Notes: generated by a model from the sequence alone, not told the origin. 64,000 nt of DNA from Petrosia ficiformis (GCA_947044365.1 OX345636.1:21058548-21122547); one strand, 5' to 3'; positions 14,021-26,985 are shown, counted from the stretch's first letter. Made by a program: numbers and translations.

Positions 14021-17008
14021 GTGTACATTAGTACCTTACCATCTAAATCTTCTATTGTTACTAAAACTTGACCAATGTCAAATATAATACCAGTCAGTGT
14101 CTCAAAGCCTTCACTAGTAACTTCAAGAACTAAATTAAAAGTAAAAGGATCTTCCAAAGCCAATGAATTACCCTGCACACTTATTGTTAGTGGGTATGAA
14201 ACCACTATTAGATCGTCAAAAGAGAATGGGAGAGGTGAAGGTGGTATGATCACATACCGGTCAACATCTGTAATAGTATTAATAAAATAATTATATTCTC
14301 TTTTATGAATATGGCATACCTTCATCTAATGAAAGATTAATAGGTGTTGCAGTAAAAAGGGTTGAAAGTGGAAATAAAGGATCTGATACTTTAATGAGTT
14401 GAATCAGTATATTTACTTCATTGCCAGCATCATCAGGTCCAAACCTATATTCAGACTGCTTAATACTAACAACTAAAAATAGAGTAATAATATTATTTAC
14501 TTCTGGATGTAATAGTCATATACACTAACCAAAACACACACGACATGCGCCATCAAATTGAAAACTATTTCCACTATTATTAACACAACATTCCAGTGCT
14601 GGTAGTGACATTGAACCAACTTGACCAGATGAACAGTCAGTAGATGTGAAACAATTTACAAGTTCATCTGACGGAACTAAGACAGTCTTCACTATAACAG
14701 TAAAGTAATAATAACATAATTGCATTTGTAAGATTGTGTACAAGATGCAGTGCAGACACTGCTTGAAAACAACAAGGATTGTTTGCAAGATGCAGTATAT
14801 AGACACACTGTTTGAATAATAACAAAGAATGTTTACAAGATGCAGCATAGAAAAACACGCTTCCACATATTATAGTAATTAGGGGCCAACACAGTATACA
14901 GAAAAGGAATGGTGTGCCTCTTCACAAAGCCAGCCAAAGCTGTTCGTACTGCAGTGTTGGTGTAAATAAACTACATTATTGTGATTCCTGCCATGTCAGT
15001 TTTTTGATTTCACTAAGGTATTAAACTTGCAGACTATTACTGAATACTTGTATAGTATGAATGATGATAATCATTATTTTTTACTCTCAAATAAGAACAA
15101 GATCAAATGTGTACAGAAAACATACATACATACATATATACCATATAATACATACATGCATACATGTACATACATACATAAATACATACATACCTGCTGC
15201 ATACATGCATATTTACATACACACATACATACATAATTATGTTATACATGTATACTATTATATAACATGTACACAAGTTTATATGCATGTATTTGATGTG
15301 TATTTGAACTTTAATAGTTCCTACAAAGACAGGAAATTGGCATATGAAACAGTAATTTTAATGATATCCTTTTGTTTATAGTCAGACTTGTATAATTATA
15401 TAACTTATGTGGTATTGCAAAGTTCATTACAAATAGATGACCTCACTGATATTAATCTCCCTATGATCATAACAATTAAAATAAACAAGTTACACTTTTG
15501 TATGAAAACAAATTCTAGTGTTTGGGTGAAGAACTATTCTAGTTCTAAATCCTAGATTCTGAGTTAAGTCCCAGTGCAAGGTCCAATTAAAGTCACAGTA
15601 GTACTGTAGGATGAAGAACAACTCACCAGCAGGTGTCCAAATTCAAGTTTTCTATATGTGGACGACACCTGCATTACCATTCTAAGCATCTCACAAGCCC
15701 AGTTCACATCTTATAGCTGTGTTTGAATGTAGTTATACTGAACTGCATCAATATAGTTTACATTTCATGCACTTACTGTTGCCCTCCCTACATACATTAT
15801 CCACAAAACTCTTTGTGCTATGGTGGTAATGTGTGGTCGGAGAGAGGGCAGCAATGCTGTGTGACACCTTTGTGATGGTGCTGACCTACTTGTAGGCTGT
15901 AAATTACACTGCTGCTGACTTTGCTTACACACCAGGTAGAAACAATAATTATTTTTGTAAACAAGTTGTTGTTGCACAATGTACAGCACTTACTCAAACA
16001 CCCACAATGATGATTAAACTATAGCAATTGTGTACAGGGTACATGTTCATACTACACACAGACTCACCCTCTATTATGCAATGGGTCTGGTGGACTTACT
16101 GTTTCTCAAGTGGTAATATATATTGGTGAAAGATTAGCAGGTGAGATAGCCACTATTCATATTCACATACTACATGTATTACACCATGTGGAGCAATGTG
16201 GTCTATGAATATCATTAGCAGTTTTGTAAATACTTATTGCTCAATGAAATTCGGTAAAAACACTTCACGAAATAATGTACAGTAACAACAGCACAAACGA
16301 GTGGCAGAGTTGTAATAGGAATTCCTGGTACATTGTTCTAAATGAATAATTAGCCACAAAAATGCAAAATCAACACTCACCTAAAACATAAAGCTGAAAT
16401 TAATTGTGCAGCAGACATTGGTTACACAGCACTGAATGAGGAGCGAAGAGTGCTGAAATTAGAGTTCATGAATGGCTGAGATTTTTTTGCTGTATTGCCA
16501 ACTAGTTATTATAAAAGTTTGTGTTTTGCCTACAATAAACTAAGAGACACTACTAGCAACATTGGAGTTGTGATGCCTCTTATTGCATGTTATGATAAAG
16601 AGTATGGTGAAGCAATTTAATGCGAAAGAACTGGCTACAATGCATACATAACACAACATTATATTATATACATAATTATATAATATAATATAATTATATA
16701 TTGTTTATTTCCTTGTAATATAATACATAATTAACGTATAAATAATTATTATACATAGTTACATATACACATAATATTATATTTCTAAATATTATTTGTA
16801 TACTCAATTATACTTAATATAATAATAATTATTAGCTGTGATATATAACATGTAATTATAATAATAAATATCATACTACTTACATATTATATATATATTC
16901 TAGATCTATAAATTTATAATTACATTAGAATGACACTTATGAATGGTTTATCATACCTGTTGTCAAAACCGCAAATAAAAATATAATTATGGAAGATATC
17001 CGACTCAT
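3175..17008 (-). CDS. Gene A: secreted or membrane Calx-beta repeat protein, 5' part (3' end outside window)
   Basis: Exons, 5' to 3': 16957-17008, 14530-14691, 14320-14472, 14040-14267, 13546-13710, 13137-13334, 12143-12298, 10136-10360, 5475-5621, 5176-5397, 4658-4789, 3452-3643, 3175-3297. All visible introns are phase 1 and every junction keeps the frame, giving 718 residues before the frame leaves the last exon open. Exon 1 encodes a 17-residue signal peptide, MSRISSIIIFLFAVLTT. Exon 2 is cysteine-rich. After that, each Calx-beta domain is built from a first-half exon (V.F.....E) and a second-half exon ending at Asp-Asp-Asp; 5.5 domains are visible. Calx-beta domains are extracellular calcium-binding beta sandwiches in adhesion proteins. 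Paralogy with gene B predicts more Calx-beta, then Ig/EGF/GAIN/7TM parts to the left, which cannot be seen here. One intron (13136 downward) uses a GC donor. Confidence 0.85.
3893..4333. mobile_element. Non-autonomous Helitron-type element in a gene A intron
   Basis: Starts gtggggcgagcctgag and ends near gtggggcttgctcagg. The interior is CT-rich and is the complement of the arginine/glutamate repeat exon seen at 25646-26125. A matching copy sits in the same intron of gene B at 63195-63555, so insertion predates the duplication of A and B. Confidence 0.6.
5778..6357. mobile_element. MITE with long terminal inverted repeats and TTAA ends
   Basis: Left TTAAGGTTGTAG...GTGGGCGGATGC.ACTCCAATCA and right TGATTGGAGT.GCATCCGCCCAC...CTACCACCTTAA-type sequence are inverted copies over about 43 bases. 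TTAA at both outer ends fits piggyBac-type insertion. No transposase frame is present. It lies in the 4.5-kb intron of gene A between exons 10136 and 5621. Confidence 0.7.
6600..6680. repeat. Fragment of a dispersed 'ggcccgtagggcc / gcaatcataggg' family
   Basis: The same GC-rich core next to an attgctttccc stretch recurs in either orientation at 26305-26350, 42630-42672 and 57770-57815, and in part at 7770-7825 and 57290-57375. It is likely the terminal part of a MITE family. Confidence 0.45.
6703..7110 (+). repeat. Interspersed repeat, inverted partner of 17738-18083
   Basis: About 350-400 bases match the reverse complement of 17738-18083. The match runs from the cctttcag / ctgaaagg end through a poly-A stretch and the gggatgttgggagaataag end. 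It contains no long frame. Confidence 0.75.
7310..7800 (+). repeat. Repeat with internal long hairpin, inverted partner of 57440-57770
   Basis: From the tatgcgttgtaag end to the ggacaccacgaagc end the sequence is an inverted homologue of 57440-57770. This copy also has a near-perfect internal palindrome: arms at about 7517-7567 and 7594-7647 (GATCATGTGAAATACACGGA and its complement). The partner copy lacks that palindrome. A CA microsatellite follows near 7938-7962. Confidence 0.7.
7812..10135. other. Gene A intron, no gene seen
   Basis: Remainder of the 4.5-kb intron between exons 10136-10360 and 5475-5621. I see AT-rich unique-looking DNA, a CA-rich stretch and no splice-bounded coding segment on either strand. 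Confidence 0.5.
10361..12142. other. Gene A intron, no gene seen
   Basis: Intron between the halves of the third Calx-beta domain. The short frames at 10860-11140 have no splice context or recognisable domain. Confidence 0.5.
13970..14017. repeat. Poly-A tract of 48 bases
   Basis: An uninterrupted A run 22 bases before the low end of exon 14040-14267. On the coding strand it is a poly-T just downstream of the splice donor. Confidence 0.95.
14530..14691 (-). other. Gene A exon 2: cysteine-rich N-terminal domain
   Basis: This exon follows the signal peptide and encodes about 54 residues with seven cysteines, ending in a CCVNN ... GACRVCFG pattern. I recognise the spacing loosely from other secreted invertebrate proteins but cannot name the family. 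It lies directly before the first Calx-beta exon, so it would cap the extracellular rod. The intron to exon 1 is 2.26 kb and holds microsatellite and repeat DNA. Confidence 0.6.
15120..15240. repeat. CATA-type microsatellite
   Basis: Imperfect tandem catacata/catgcata units within gene A intron 1. The open frames over it are composition artefacts. Confidence 0.85.
15880..16310. repeat. Interspersed repeat, direct partner of 59040-59640
   Basis: Shared blocks include tttgcttacacaccag, ggagcaatgtggtctatgaat and attagcagttttgta, in the same order and orientation. No coding potential was recognised. Confidence 0.7.
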
Positions 17009-17737
17009 AGTCCTTAGTAATACTTGCACATACGTATACACTGCTTGAGGTAGAGAGAAATTATAGTTTTAATTAATACATTTAATTGTGATCTGACATT
17101 TGATTGGTCAATACAAAACACTTAGTGGCCCTAGGCCTCTTTAAAATAAATTATCTTTTACATTAACTTTGTTATGATAGCTTAATACTGATTTACTTTT
17201 GTTTACGTTCATAATGACAGGTAGACAGGTTGTTGACACAATGTTTATAATGATGATAGAAATTAAGATCTAAAGTGATAATACACATATATATGGAATG
17301 GATGATAATGATTGACTGCTTGCATGCAGTCAAAACATCCAGAAAATAGAGATGTGTTATGTTCTATAATTATAGTTATGAAATAATGAAAGCAACAGAT
17401 CTGACAAAAAGGAGATCATTAGGATGTATATTCAAAATTTATGTTATCATCACACATAGATGTTATTGCAATGGACAAGGGTTTCATAAGTAAAGGGACA
17501 CATTGTAGAGTGGGTGGGCTAGTTTGTGAATTTTCCATTATTAATTATTCATGAGGAACGTGGTCAATTAAGGTGGCGATCTAGCTGATAAGGATTTCAA
17601 TAATTAACAGTACTTCCTGTTATTCACGAATTCATTACTTTACATGTTTTCCACCTCTGCTTAACCAAGGGGTTGGACCGTTAGCAACCACAGTAATTTG
17701 ATTTCTGTTATTATCATAGTTTTTAATGAGCTAAAAT
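17009..17737. other. Upstream region of gene A
   Basis: The bases before the gene A start codon are AT-rich, with no obvious TATA/initiator pair that I can defend. Promoter and 5' UTR should lie here. A ttaaggtgg block at about 17567 resembles the end of the TTAA MITE at 5778-6357. Confidence 0.3.
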
Positions 17738-18083
17738 GGTATTTTCACTTATTCTCCCAACATCCCTTTCTCTCTCACTAGAACTAACTAGAAAGCAAGT
17801 CTATACATCACACATACATCAAAATCCCATTCTAATCTCCTTTTACTTTTTTTTTTTAAAGTACCCTAAGCTAACTTCAAACTAACATCAAAGGGCGGAC
17901 ACAGCGTGTGCGTTTTTGACAATTGAATGTCAACATGCCGCCACCACATTGGTATACTCTCGTAATCTACAGTAATTTGGGGTGTGAATTGCAGTTTAAA
18001 TTCAGTATTCTATTAAGTTGGATACACCTCCTCTCTGACAGGAAGTTGAAAATTACAACCTTATAAAACTGAAAGGATAGGTA
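17738..18083 (-). repeat. Interspersed repeat, inverted partner of 6703-7110
   Basis: Reverse-complement match to 6703-7110, including the poly-T stretch near 17850. It abuts the inverted-repeat arm at 18087-18155. Confidence 0.75.
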
Positions 18084-18086
18084 ATT

Positions 18087-18155
18087 TTCGAACCAATTAG
18101 CAAAAGAATGTTAATTGCGCTTTAAATGGCAATTATTGGCGTAACAGGAAATACC
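18087..18155. repeat. Left arm of an outer inverted repeat around the two-gene element
   Basis: ATTTTCGAACCAATTAG... through ...ACAGGAAAT matches the complement of 24117-24187 with few differences over about 65 bases. The 5.7-kb element therefore sits inside an older element with its own inverted ends. Confidence 0.8.
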
Positions 18156-18533
18156 ATGCCTACTAAGGGGCAAAAACGTGTGGAAGAAGCTGGATTAGTG
18201 CTAGTATAATTACACACAAAAAAAATATGTGCTATTTCAGCACACAAATATGTGTCAAACTATTGTCCCAGATTTCAACACATAACACATGTGTTACATG
18301 AAAGGAGTGTGCTAAATCTGCACACGTGTATAATTATAGTATTTCTAATGTGCTAAATTTACACAGGTTATTTCTTAAAAATTATAATTCTGAATAAAAA
18401 CAGAAAGACATCTAATAATTTTATAATAATAATCAGTTAAAACATAAATTTACAATAAAACTGCATGTGTGATTAAAAAATAATACTACATGTTTACAAT
18501 AAGGAACAGAAACAAATTATATAACAGTTATAT

Positions 18534-20882
<2,349 letters not shown>

Positions 20883-21001
20883 GGCCTTTCTTCTTCGAGA
20901 GGCGACGAGAGCAGCTGGTAAAAATGCCGCGTTGTTAGACAACTTGCGCATGCGCATGCGCATACGCACATATTTATTATATATTCTAAGACCAATCTAC
21001 A
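20883..21001. promoter_or_regulatory. Bidirectional transposon promoter with NRF1-like array
   Basis: Only 119 bases separate the two start codons. At 20945-20968 lies TGCGCATGCGCATGCGCATA followed by CGCA: overlapping matches to the palindromic NRF1 consensus YGCGCAYGCGCR. NRF1 sites are classic drivers of divergent, TATA-less animal promoters, so this array probably drives both genes. The same core occurs at 451-460 and 2152-2163 beside other mobile-gene remnants. Confidence 0.65.
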
Positions 21002-23637
21002 ATGTACTACTGTTCCTTCTGTGATTTTCAGTGTTTTACTAACAAACTATTGATGAAACACATTAGAAGTTGCCATGAAAATGATGCCAACTTCAGAGTC
21101 TATTGTATGTTCTGTGGGATGGCTTTTAAAAGATGGGAAAGTTTCAGGAAACATTATGGCAGGTTCCATAGTGGTAAGTGGGGAGAAGGAGGATTACTAT
21201 ACTCAGTTACTAGATTACAATATATGTACATAAATAATGATGTATAATATATTATTGTATATTTTATTGTATATAGATGAAATGAATGTTCTGGAGCAGC
21301 AGGATGTATCTTTGTATCCGGAACAGATTACCGATGACCTGAATCTCTCTGAAAATCATTCTAATATGCTTCAAAATTCTCATGAATGGGATCTGGAGTG
21401 GGATTGTACTATGTTTTTAATGAGAATTACAAATGAGCTATCTTTGACTCATAGTGGTATTGACAAAATGTGTACTGCCACTCAATCATTCATTGATTTG
21501 ATATTCAATAAAACATTTCACAGAGTTCAGAGTTGCCTTCAGTCACAAATTACACTTACTACTGAACTATCTAATGATATACGAACAGTCTGTAACCTCG
21601 GTGATGTGTTTAACCAATTAAGCTCCCGCTACTACAGAGAAAGTTATTACTGTGAACACTTTAATTACGTAGTAAGTAACATAATAGTTGTAGGTATGTT
21701 ATTCACTTCATTACATATGCATTATTCATCAACTTAGAAACCTCAAGCGGTATGCCTTGGTGATGAATGGGAGTGGAATGTGACAAATGGTGAACAAAAA
21801 CTGGAAATGATTAGCCAATATGGATATTACATTGATTTGTTTTCTTCCTTAAAGGTATATATAATTCATGCCTTGTGTATTAATTTTATAATTATAAACC
21901 TTTCAGGGTCTGCTAAGTAATCCTGCTGTCAGACAGGAATTAAGTTATACACATGAGAGTTCTGATGACATCATGCGAGACTTCTGTGATGGAGTCTTCT
22001 ATAAACAGCACCCAGTCTTTAGTTATCATCGATTTGCTCTTCAGTTTATCATCTATTACGATGACATTGAAGTGGCTAATCCCTTGGGCTCAAGAGCTGG
22101 GAATCAAAAGTTGGGTAAGTGAATACCAGTGCAACGCTGTATTTGAAATGAATTTTTATTGATATAGGATGTTTCTATTTTACCCTTGCAAATATTCGAC
22201 CTGCTTTTAGGTCATCCCTACGATGTATAAATCTTCTTGCAGTTGCAAAAACAAATCTTATAAAAACATTTGGATGTGATGCTCTTCTAGAACCATTTGT
22301 AAAACAAGTAAATCAGTTGTCTGAGGTAAAAGAATTTCAGTTTATCATTTTAATTACAAATTCAATTATTCAGGGATATGAATTAGAACTTTTAGATGGA
22401 GAGGTGATTAATATGTATGGGGCTGTAGTTTGTTTAGTTGGAGATATACCTGCTTCTAACTTTGTTGGAGGTTTCAAGGAAGGAGTGGGATTTGCTCTAC
22501 GAAAATGTCGTGCTTGTTTAGCTGTTCAGTCTGATATATCTACAAAGGTACAATTATTATGATTATGTAAAATAACATATAAATCTAATTTTTTTATGCG
22601 ACAGTTTAATGCCAACGGTTTTACCTCAAGAACATCTCAAATGCATATTGAATATCTACAGCTGATTGAAGGGGAAGGAGGGTCTAGACATTCGGGCTAT
22701 TTCTGATATGGTATGTACATTTGAAGTTCATCCAGATGATCCAGCTTGTCTGGCTTGGTTAGTTCAAGTGTATCTTGAGTCATTCACTCGAATATACCCA
22801 GACATTTCTGTCACTCCTAAGATGCATTATCTTGTCCATCTTCCTCAACAGATGGTTTTGTGAGTACTCATGTTTATTCTGTTTTTAAGTATGTGTATCA
22901 TTGCTGTAAATATTGTAGGTTTGGTCCACTCAGACATCACTGGTGCATGCGATTTGAGTCTAAGAATGCTCAAATGAAAGGTTTTGTCACTAACTGTTTT
23001 AAAAATGTTCCTCTATCGGTTGCAATTCGGCATCAACAGTGGTTATGTTACAATCTGGCTGTTCGCCCTGGACAGTATACATCAGGGTTCATATACCCAG
23101 GTGATGAAATTATCTCAGGTATATGAATGGGTGCAGCTGTTTTAAATTCATTGATTATATTCATTGTAATTGACCATGCAACTATTATAGGGGCTCCATC
23201 TAATCTTGACTGCTACAAACATAAACTCGAACAAGTTTGTGGTGAAGTCCAAACTCCGCTAAATGGTGTAAGGTAATTATCATTATTAGTTTAAAATTAA
23301 TTCAATGTTGTTTTTTAGATCACAATGTGTGTCCATTCATGGTATTCACTACAAAAGTGGAACTGTCATTCGTATGCAAAATGAAACTGGTTTCGAATAC
23401 TGCATTATTGAAGAAATTTTAATATACAATGATGAAAAGATTTTCATCACAAAATCACTCCAATTAGAAGGATATGATGGAAAACTTTGTGCCTTTCATG
23501 TGTCAGCAACTGATATAGAAAAAGTTGTACTGTTTAAAGATTTTTACTGCCATGGTATCCTACATTTAAAGAATAAATCCGGAAAACTCTACATTGTAGA
23601 AAAAGATAATCGATACAGAAGTATATGGTGCTTGTAG
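21002..23637 (+). pseudogene. C2H2 zinc-finger transposase-like gene with internal deletion
   Basis: Exons: 21002-21173, 21277-21671, 21738-21854, 21907-22114, 22168-22325, 22374-22547, about 22603-22859, 22919-23118, 23191-23272, 23319-23637. Exon 1 encodes two C2H2-type fingers (YCSFCDF...H..SCH; YCMFCGMAF...HYGRFH). Conserved blocks follow: QFIIYYDDIEVANPLGSRAG; FYFTLANIRPAFRS; GGFKEGVGFALRKCRACLA with a CxxC; TPKMHYLVHLPQQM; FGPLRHHWCMRFESKNAQMK. Around 22670-22690 the frame breaks, and the family's central segment between the CxxC region and the PKxHxLxH block is missing. The product should be inactive. The ends of the gene are otherwise well kept, so the deletion is probably recent. A transposase role is inferred from its place in the element. 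Confidence 0.75.
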
Positions 23638-24116
23638 ATTGACATTGCCATGTGTTTTTCGCATTTTGTCCATCATAAATAATTGTTATACATTGCATCA
23701 TGTATTTTACCAAATGTTTGTGTAGTCATTTATTGCAGAGATCACTCAATATGCAACATTAAGTTTTATTAATAATACATTTTAATATTAATGTGCTATA
23801 GTTCAGTGTGCTATTTTTATCATCACAATAAGTATGTGCTATTTTAGCACACATAGGTGTCATTTAGACAATTCAACACATGCTTTCCTGAAATGACACA
23901 CACAAGTGTGTAAAAATTGCACACCTTTTTTTTCTGTGTATATTTATAGTAATGTATGATCATGAGTGAGTATTACAAGAGTTTACTACCAGTAGCTGCT
24001 ACCAGATACCTTGCCAAACTAAGAGTATTGGGTTTGGAAGAGACAGATGATCCGTATTGGAGTAAAAATGACAGAAATTCATTCGTTTTTGACACACCCC
24101 CCACCCCAGTAGGCGC

Positions 24117-24187
24117 AGCATTTCCTGTAACACCAATAATTGCCGTTTGAAGAGCAATTAACATTCTTTTACTAATTGGTTCGAAAA
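24117..24187. repeat. Right arm of the outer inverted repeat
   Basis: Complement of 18087-18155. Together the arms mark a host element disrupted by the two-gene transposon. Confidence 0.8.
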
Positions 24188-24221
24188 TGACCTATATATA
24201 ATAACATAATTACTAGAGATT

Positions 24222-24949
24222 GTGGGGCAAGCCTTATAGCAAGATCACAAAAGGTGTGGTTGTAAGATGAGGTTGTGCGCAACTGCACATGCATTACGAA
24301 CACGTGCAAGTTTGTGAAGATGGCACAGAAAAGAGAGTTCGATGTGTCACACATGGAGGAGCATTCAAACGCCACAGTTCACGGAAAAGTAATGGAAGTT
24401 TCACCAATAAAGGTAAGTAGGAAAACCCCTGATGTTAAATACTTTAGCGAGAAGATCACTTTGCTCAGCAGTCTCCATAGCTGTTCTCTCTATCTGTCTC
24501 TCCAGCATAATCTTCGATCTCTCACCTCTTTGCTCAGCAGTCTCCACATCTCTTCTCCCTCTGTCTGTCTCCGTCTCTCAAACCTTACTTTTCTTTCATC
24601 ATCTGTCTCCATAGCTCTTGTCTCTCTCTGTCTCTCCCGCATAATCTTCAATCTCTCTTCTCAGGCTTTGCTCAGCAGTTTCCACATTGCTTATCTCCAT
24701 CTGTCTCTCTCAATCACGACGAGCTCTGTCAGTCTCTTTTCTCTTACATAATCTCACCTCTCTCTTCTCTTTAGTTTCTGCAGCTCCTTTAGCTCTGTCG
24801 CTTTCTCTTCTTCTCAATTTCATAATGAACAATGCAAGCACATGGCCTTCTCAAATTTCAAATTAACCGGAATATGAGAATTAAAAATATTTACGGAACA
24901 CGTACGTATATACCCTCCCTAATGTGGGGCTCGCTCAGGCTCGCCCCAA
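24222..24949 (+). mobile_element. Non-autonomous Helitron-type element with OB-fold gene start
   Basis: Ends are gtggggcaagcc and a GC-rich hairpin, GGGGCTCGCTCAGGCTCGCC. The plus frame from an ATG at 24319 begins MAQKREFDVSHMEEH and continues through HGKVMEVSPIKVSRKTPDV, resembling the opening of RPA-like OB-fold proteins that travel with Helitrons. It ends in a CT-rich tract, which is the complement of the Arg/Glu repeat exon seen at 25646-26125. This is a chimeric, defective copy holding the starts of both Helitron-borne genes. Confidence 0.55.
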
Positions 24950-25008
24950 TAATAATATAACATAATTATAATAACATAATTATAATAACTAGATGAATGT
25001 AAAACATT

Positions 25009-26286
25009 GTGGGGGCGAGCCTTCGCTAGTGAGCATGAGCAGATTGCAGGTGCCACGTGGGCATACAGCAAGTGTTACCAGATTAGAGATGGTCAGAGAA
25101 AAGTTGCAATGTTAGTGAGTTGGAAGCTGGTGATAATACCACTGTTCACGGTCATATATTGGACTTTTCCTTGTGTGAATCAGTATCTCCCTCCTTCCTG
25201 ACAATGATAACATCAAGATCGGCTGGACAACGTGGCAACCTGTTGATGAATGCAACAACATCCTGAGGTAGGTTGAGGATGTGGCCACTGCAACCATATT
25301 GACCATGAGGGAGACGATAGATTGACATTCATGATTGGTAGGACTCGTGAGATGAGCATCTCTTCTACCTGTGATAAACCCTATACATATCAAAAAATAT
25401 ATATAGTAATGAACAAGGACAATGGCTTACACTTACTTGCAACTGGGACGGTATGCAGCCAGGATCCATGTTATTCTGAGCTGAATATAATTTTGGATAA
25501 GCATTATCCATTTGCATTCTGTAGAGCCACTGACAGCAACCATGGGTAATGATTCATGACAAAATGTACACTCATGGTCTAAACTAATGTGTCCCAATTC
25601 TTCATGAAATTTCATAATTTTTTGAACAGTTTGATGTTCTTGTGATCAATTTTCAGCTCTTTGTCTATCACACATTCTCTGTGCTTCTAATCTTCCCTCC
25701 CTGTTCTCAGGAGTTTCTTCAGTTCTCCTATGCTCATCACATGTTCTCTGAGCGTCTAGTCTTCTCTGCCTGTTCTCAGGGGTCTCTTCAGTTCTCCTAC
25801 GCTCATTACATGTTCTCTGAGCGTCTAGTCTTCTCTGCCTGTTCTCAGGGGTCTCTTCAGTTCTCCTACGGTCATTGCGCATTCTCTGAGCTTCTAGTCT
25901 GGCATGCTTTCTCTCTGGATTCTCTTGCTGGGTCCGTCTTCTTCTGTCAGCTGCTCTTTTTTTTTGTAGTCTCTGTTCACGCTCGTCAGCAGTCTCTGAC
26001 AATCTTCGACGTTTATCTCGTTCACGTCTGAGAGCAAGTCGCTGTTCATGCTCTTCTTCAGTCTCAGATAATCTTCGTCGTTTTTCTCTTTCACGCCTGA
26101 TGGCTAAGCTTTCTTCAGTCGACATGATACTTCACGTGGACCAACAAGTAGTACACGCCTATTAATTAGTTAAAGCTATTTCACCCCGCCTGGGGCCAAG
26201 TGATCCCAGCGAGAGAAAAAGACGTACGTACGCAAGCAATCAAGCAAGATTCTCGACTAGTGTGGGGCTCGCTCAGGCTCGACCCA
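25009..26286 (-). mobile_element. Helitron-type element fragment
   Basis: Bordered by gtgggggcgagcc at the left and the hairpin GGGGCTCGCTCAGGCTCGAC at the right, next to ctag (26257-26260). It contains the 5' part of a minus-strand Helitron protein gene (next entry). The hairpin-plus-CTAG arrangement is like a Helitron 3' end, but the same motif is also at the 5' end, so this is either the inverted-end Helitron type or a rearranged copy. Confidence 0.55.
25190..26125 (-). pseudogene. Helitron Rep/helicase protein, N-terminal fragment
   Basis: The frame 25646-26125 encodes a highly charged array of about 20-25-residue units (RREREKRRRLSETEEE-like, then RRTEETPENRQRRLDAQR-like). Such arrays precede the Helitron N-terminal domain in many invertebrate copies. 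Downstream, in broken frames, come FHEELGHISLDHECTFC and CxxC-type pieces, then NNMDPGCIPSQLQ and YRLPHGQYGCSGHILNLPQD, which are recognisable Helitron N-terminal landmarks. They are split by a GTAAGT...TATAG intron-like gap. The Rep HUH and helicase parts are absent. Non-functional. Confidence 0.7.
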
Positions 26287-26519
26287 ATTATAATAAACAT
26301 ACATCGTGGGATCGGGAAAGCAATCATAGGCATCGCTCTACGGGCCATTGAACAGACTACAACAATACTTACCTCACTTAGCCTCAATAACTTATAGTCC
26401 ATCCAAGCGCTATAGTCCCATTGATTAAGTGACGTTTAATGTGACCACATCCCTCGTGAATAAATAATAAGGTGAAATTTTTCAATGTCCTTCCTGCGCT
26501 GCTCCTGGGCAACCACTGC

Positions 26520-26985
26520 ACATCATAGGCGTAGCTATGGGGGTGGCCAGAGTGGGCCTGGCCACCCTTAAAAGATTATGGGCCCTCCTGCTGACCATGT
26601 GATAAAATCGAGATGAAATGGCTGTCAAGAGGCAGTCAATTATTACTAGTCTCGCGTAGCTAGCCCCTCCCCTCTAAACGGGGTCTGGCAACGCGAGACT
26701 ACTAATTTTCTTATTTTTCTAGCACCAATCCACTCTAGGAAAAGGTTAGTTATTTTTGATTGATGAAAAGTTAATCGATCTAAACCATCTTAGAGTACTG
26801 TCAGAGCGTGAGTCAGATATAGACGAGGATTTGTGTTTGTAAATCTGTCGATGATCAGTCTCGGTGTAATTGGCCACGCCTCTCATAAATAATTAATTAG
26901 CCGAAAATGTTTGTGGCGTGCTTTGCACGCCGGGCCCCCCTTCATTTCTTGGTCTGGCTACGCCACTGCTGCACATTATGTATAG
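26520..26985. repeat. MITE-like element with GGCGTAGCTA / TGGCTACGCC ends
   Basis: Left end ataggcgtagctatggggg and right end tctggctacgccactgc are inverted copies. A 60-base internal palindrome at 26642-26702 starts and ends with tagtctcgcg / cgcgagacta. A related ctcgcgtagcc fragment is at 33310-33365, and an element with ends of similar type (gtggcataac / acgccactg) is at 60955-61290. Confidence 0.5.

Noticed and set aside
15061..15381. 106-residue Tyr/His-rich frame
   Set aside because: Translation of a CATA microsatellite.
20883..20969. N-terminal extension MRMRMRMRKLSNN of the SAM protein
   Set aside because: The in-frame ATGs come from the CGCATGCG promoter array; the ATG at 20882 leads straight into the SAM domain.
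24432..24751. Ser/Leu-rich plus-strand frames (also 3944-4165, 25642-26031, 63193-63492)
   Set aside because: They are antisense shadows of the Arg/Glu repeat exon of the Helitron-type element.
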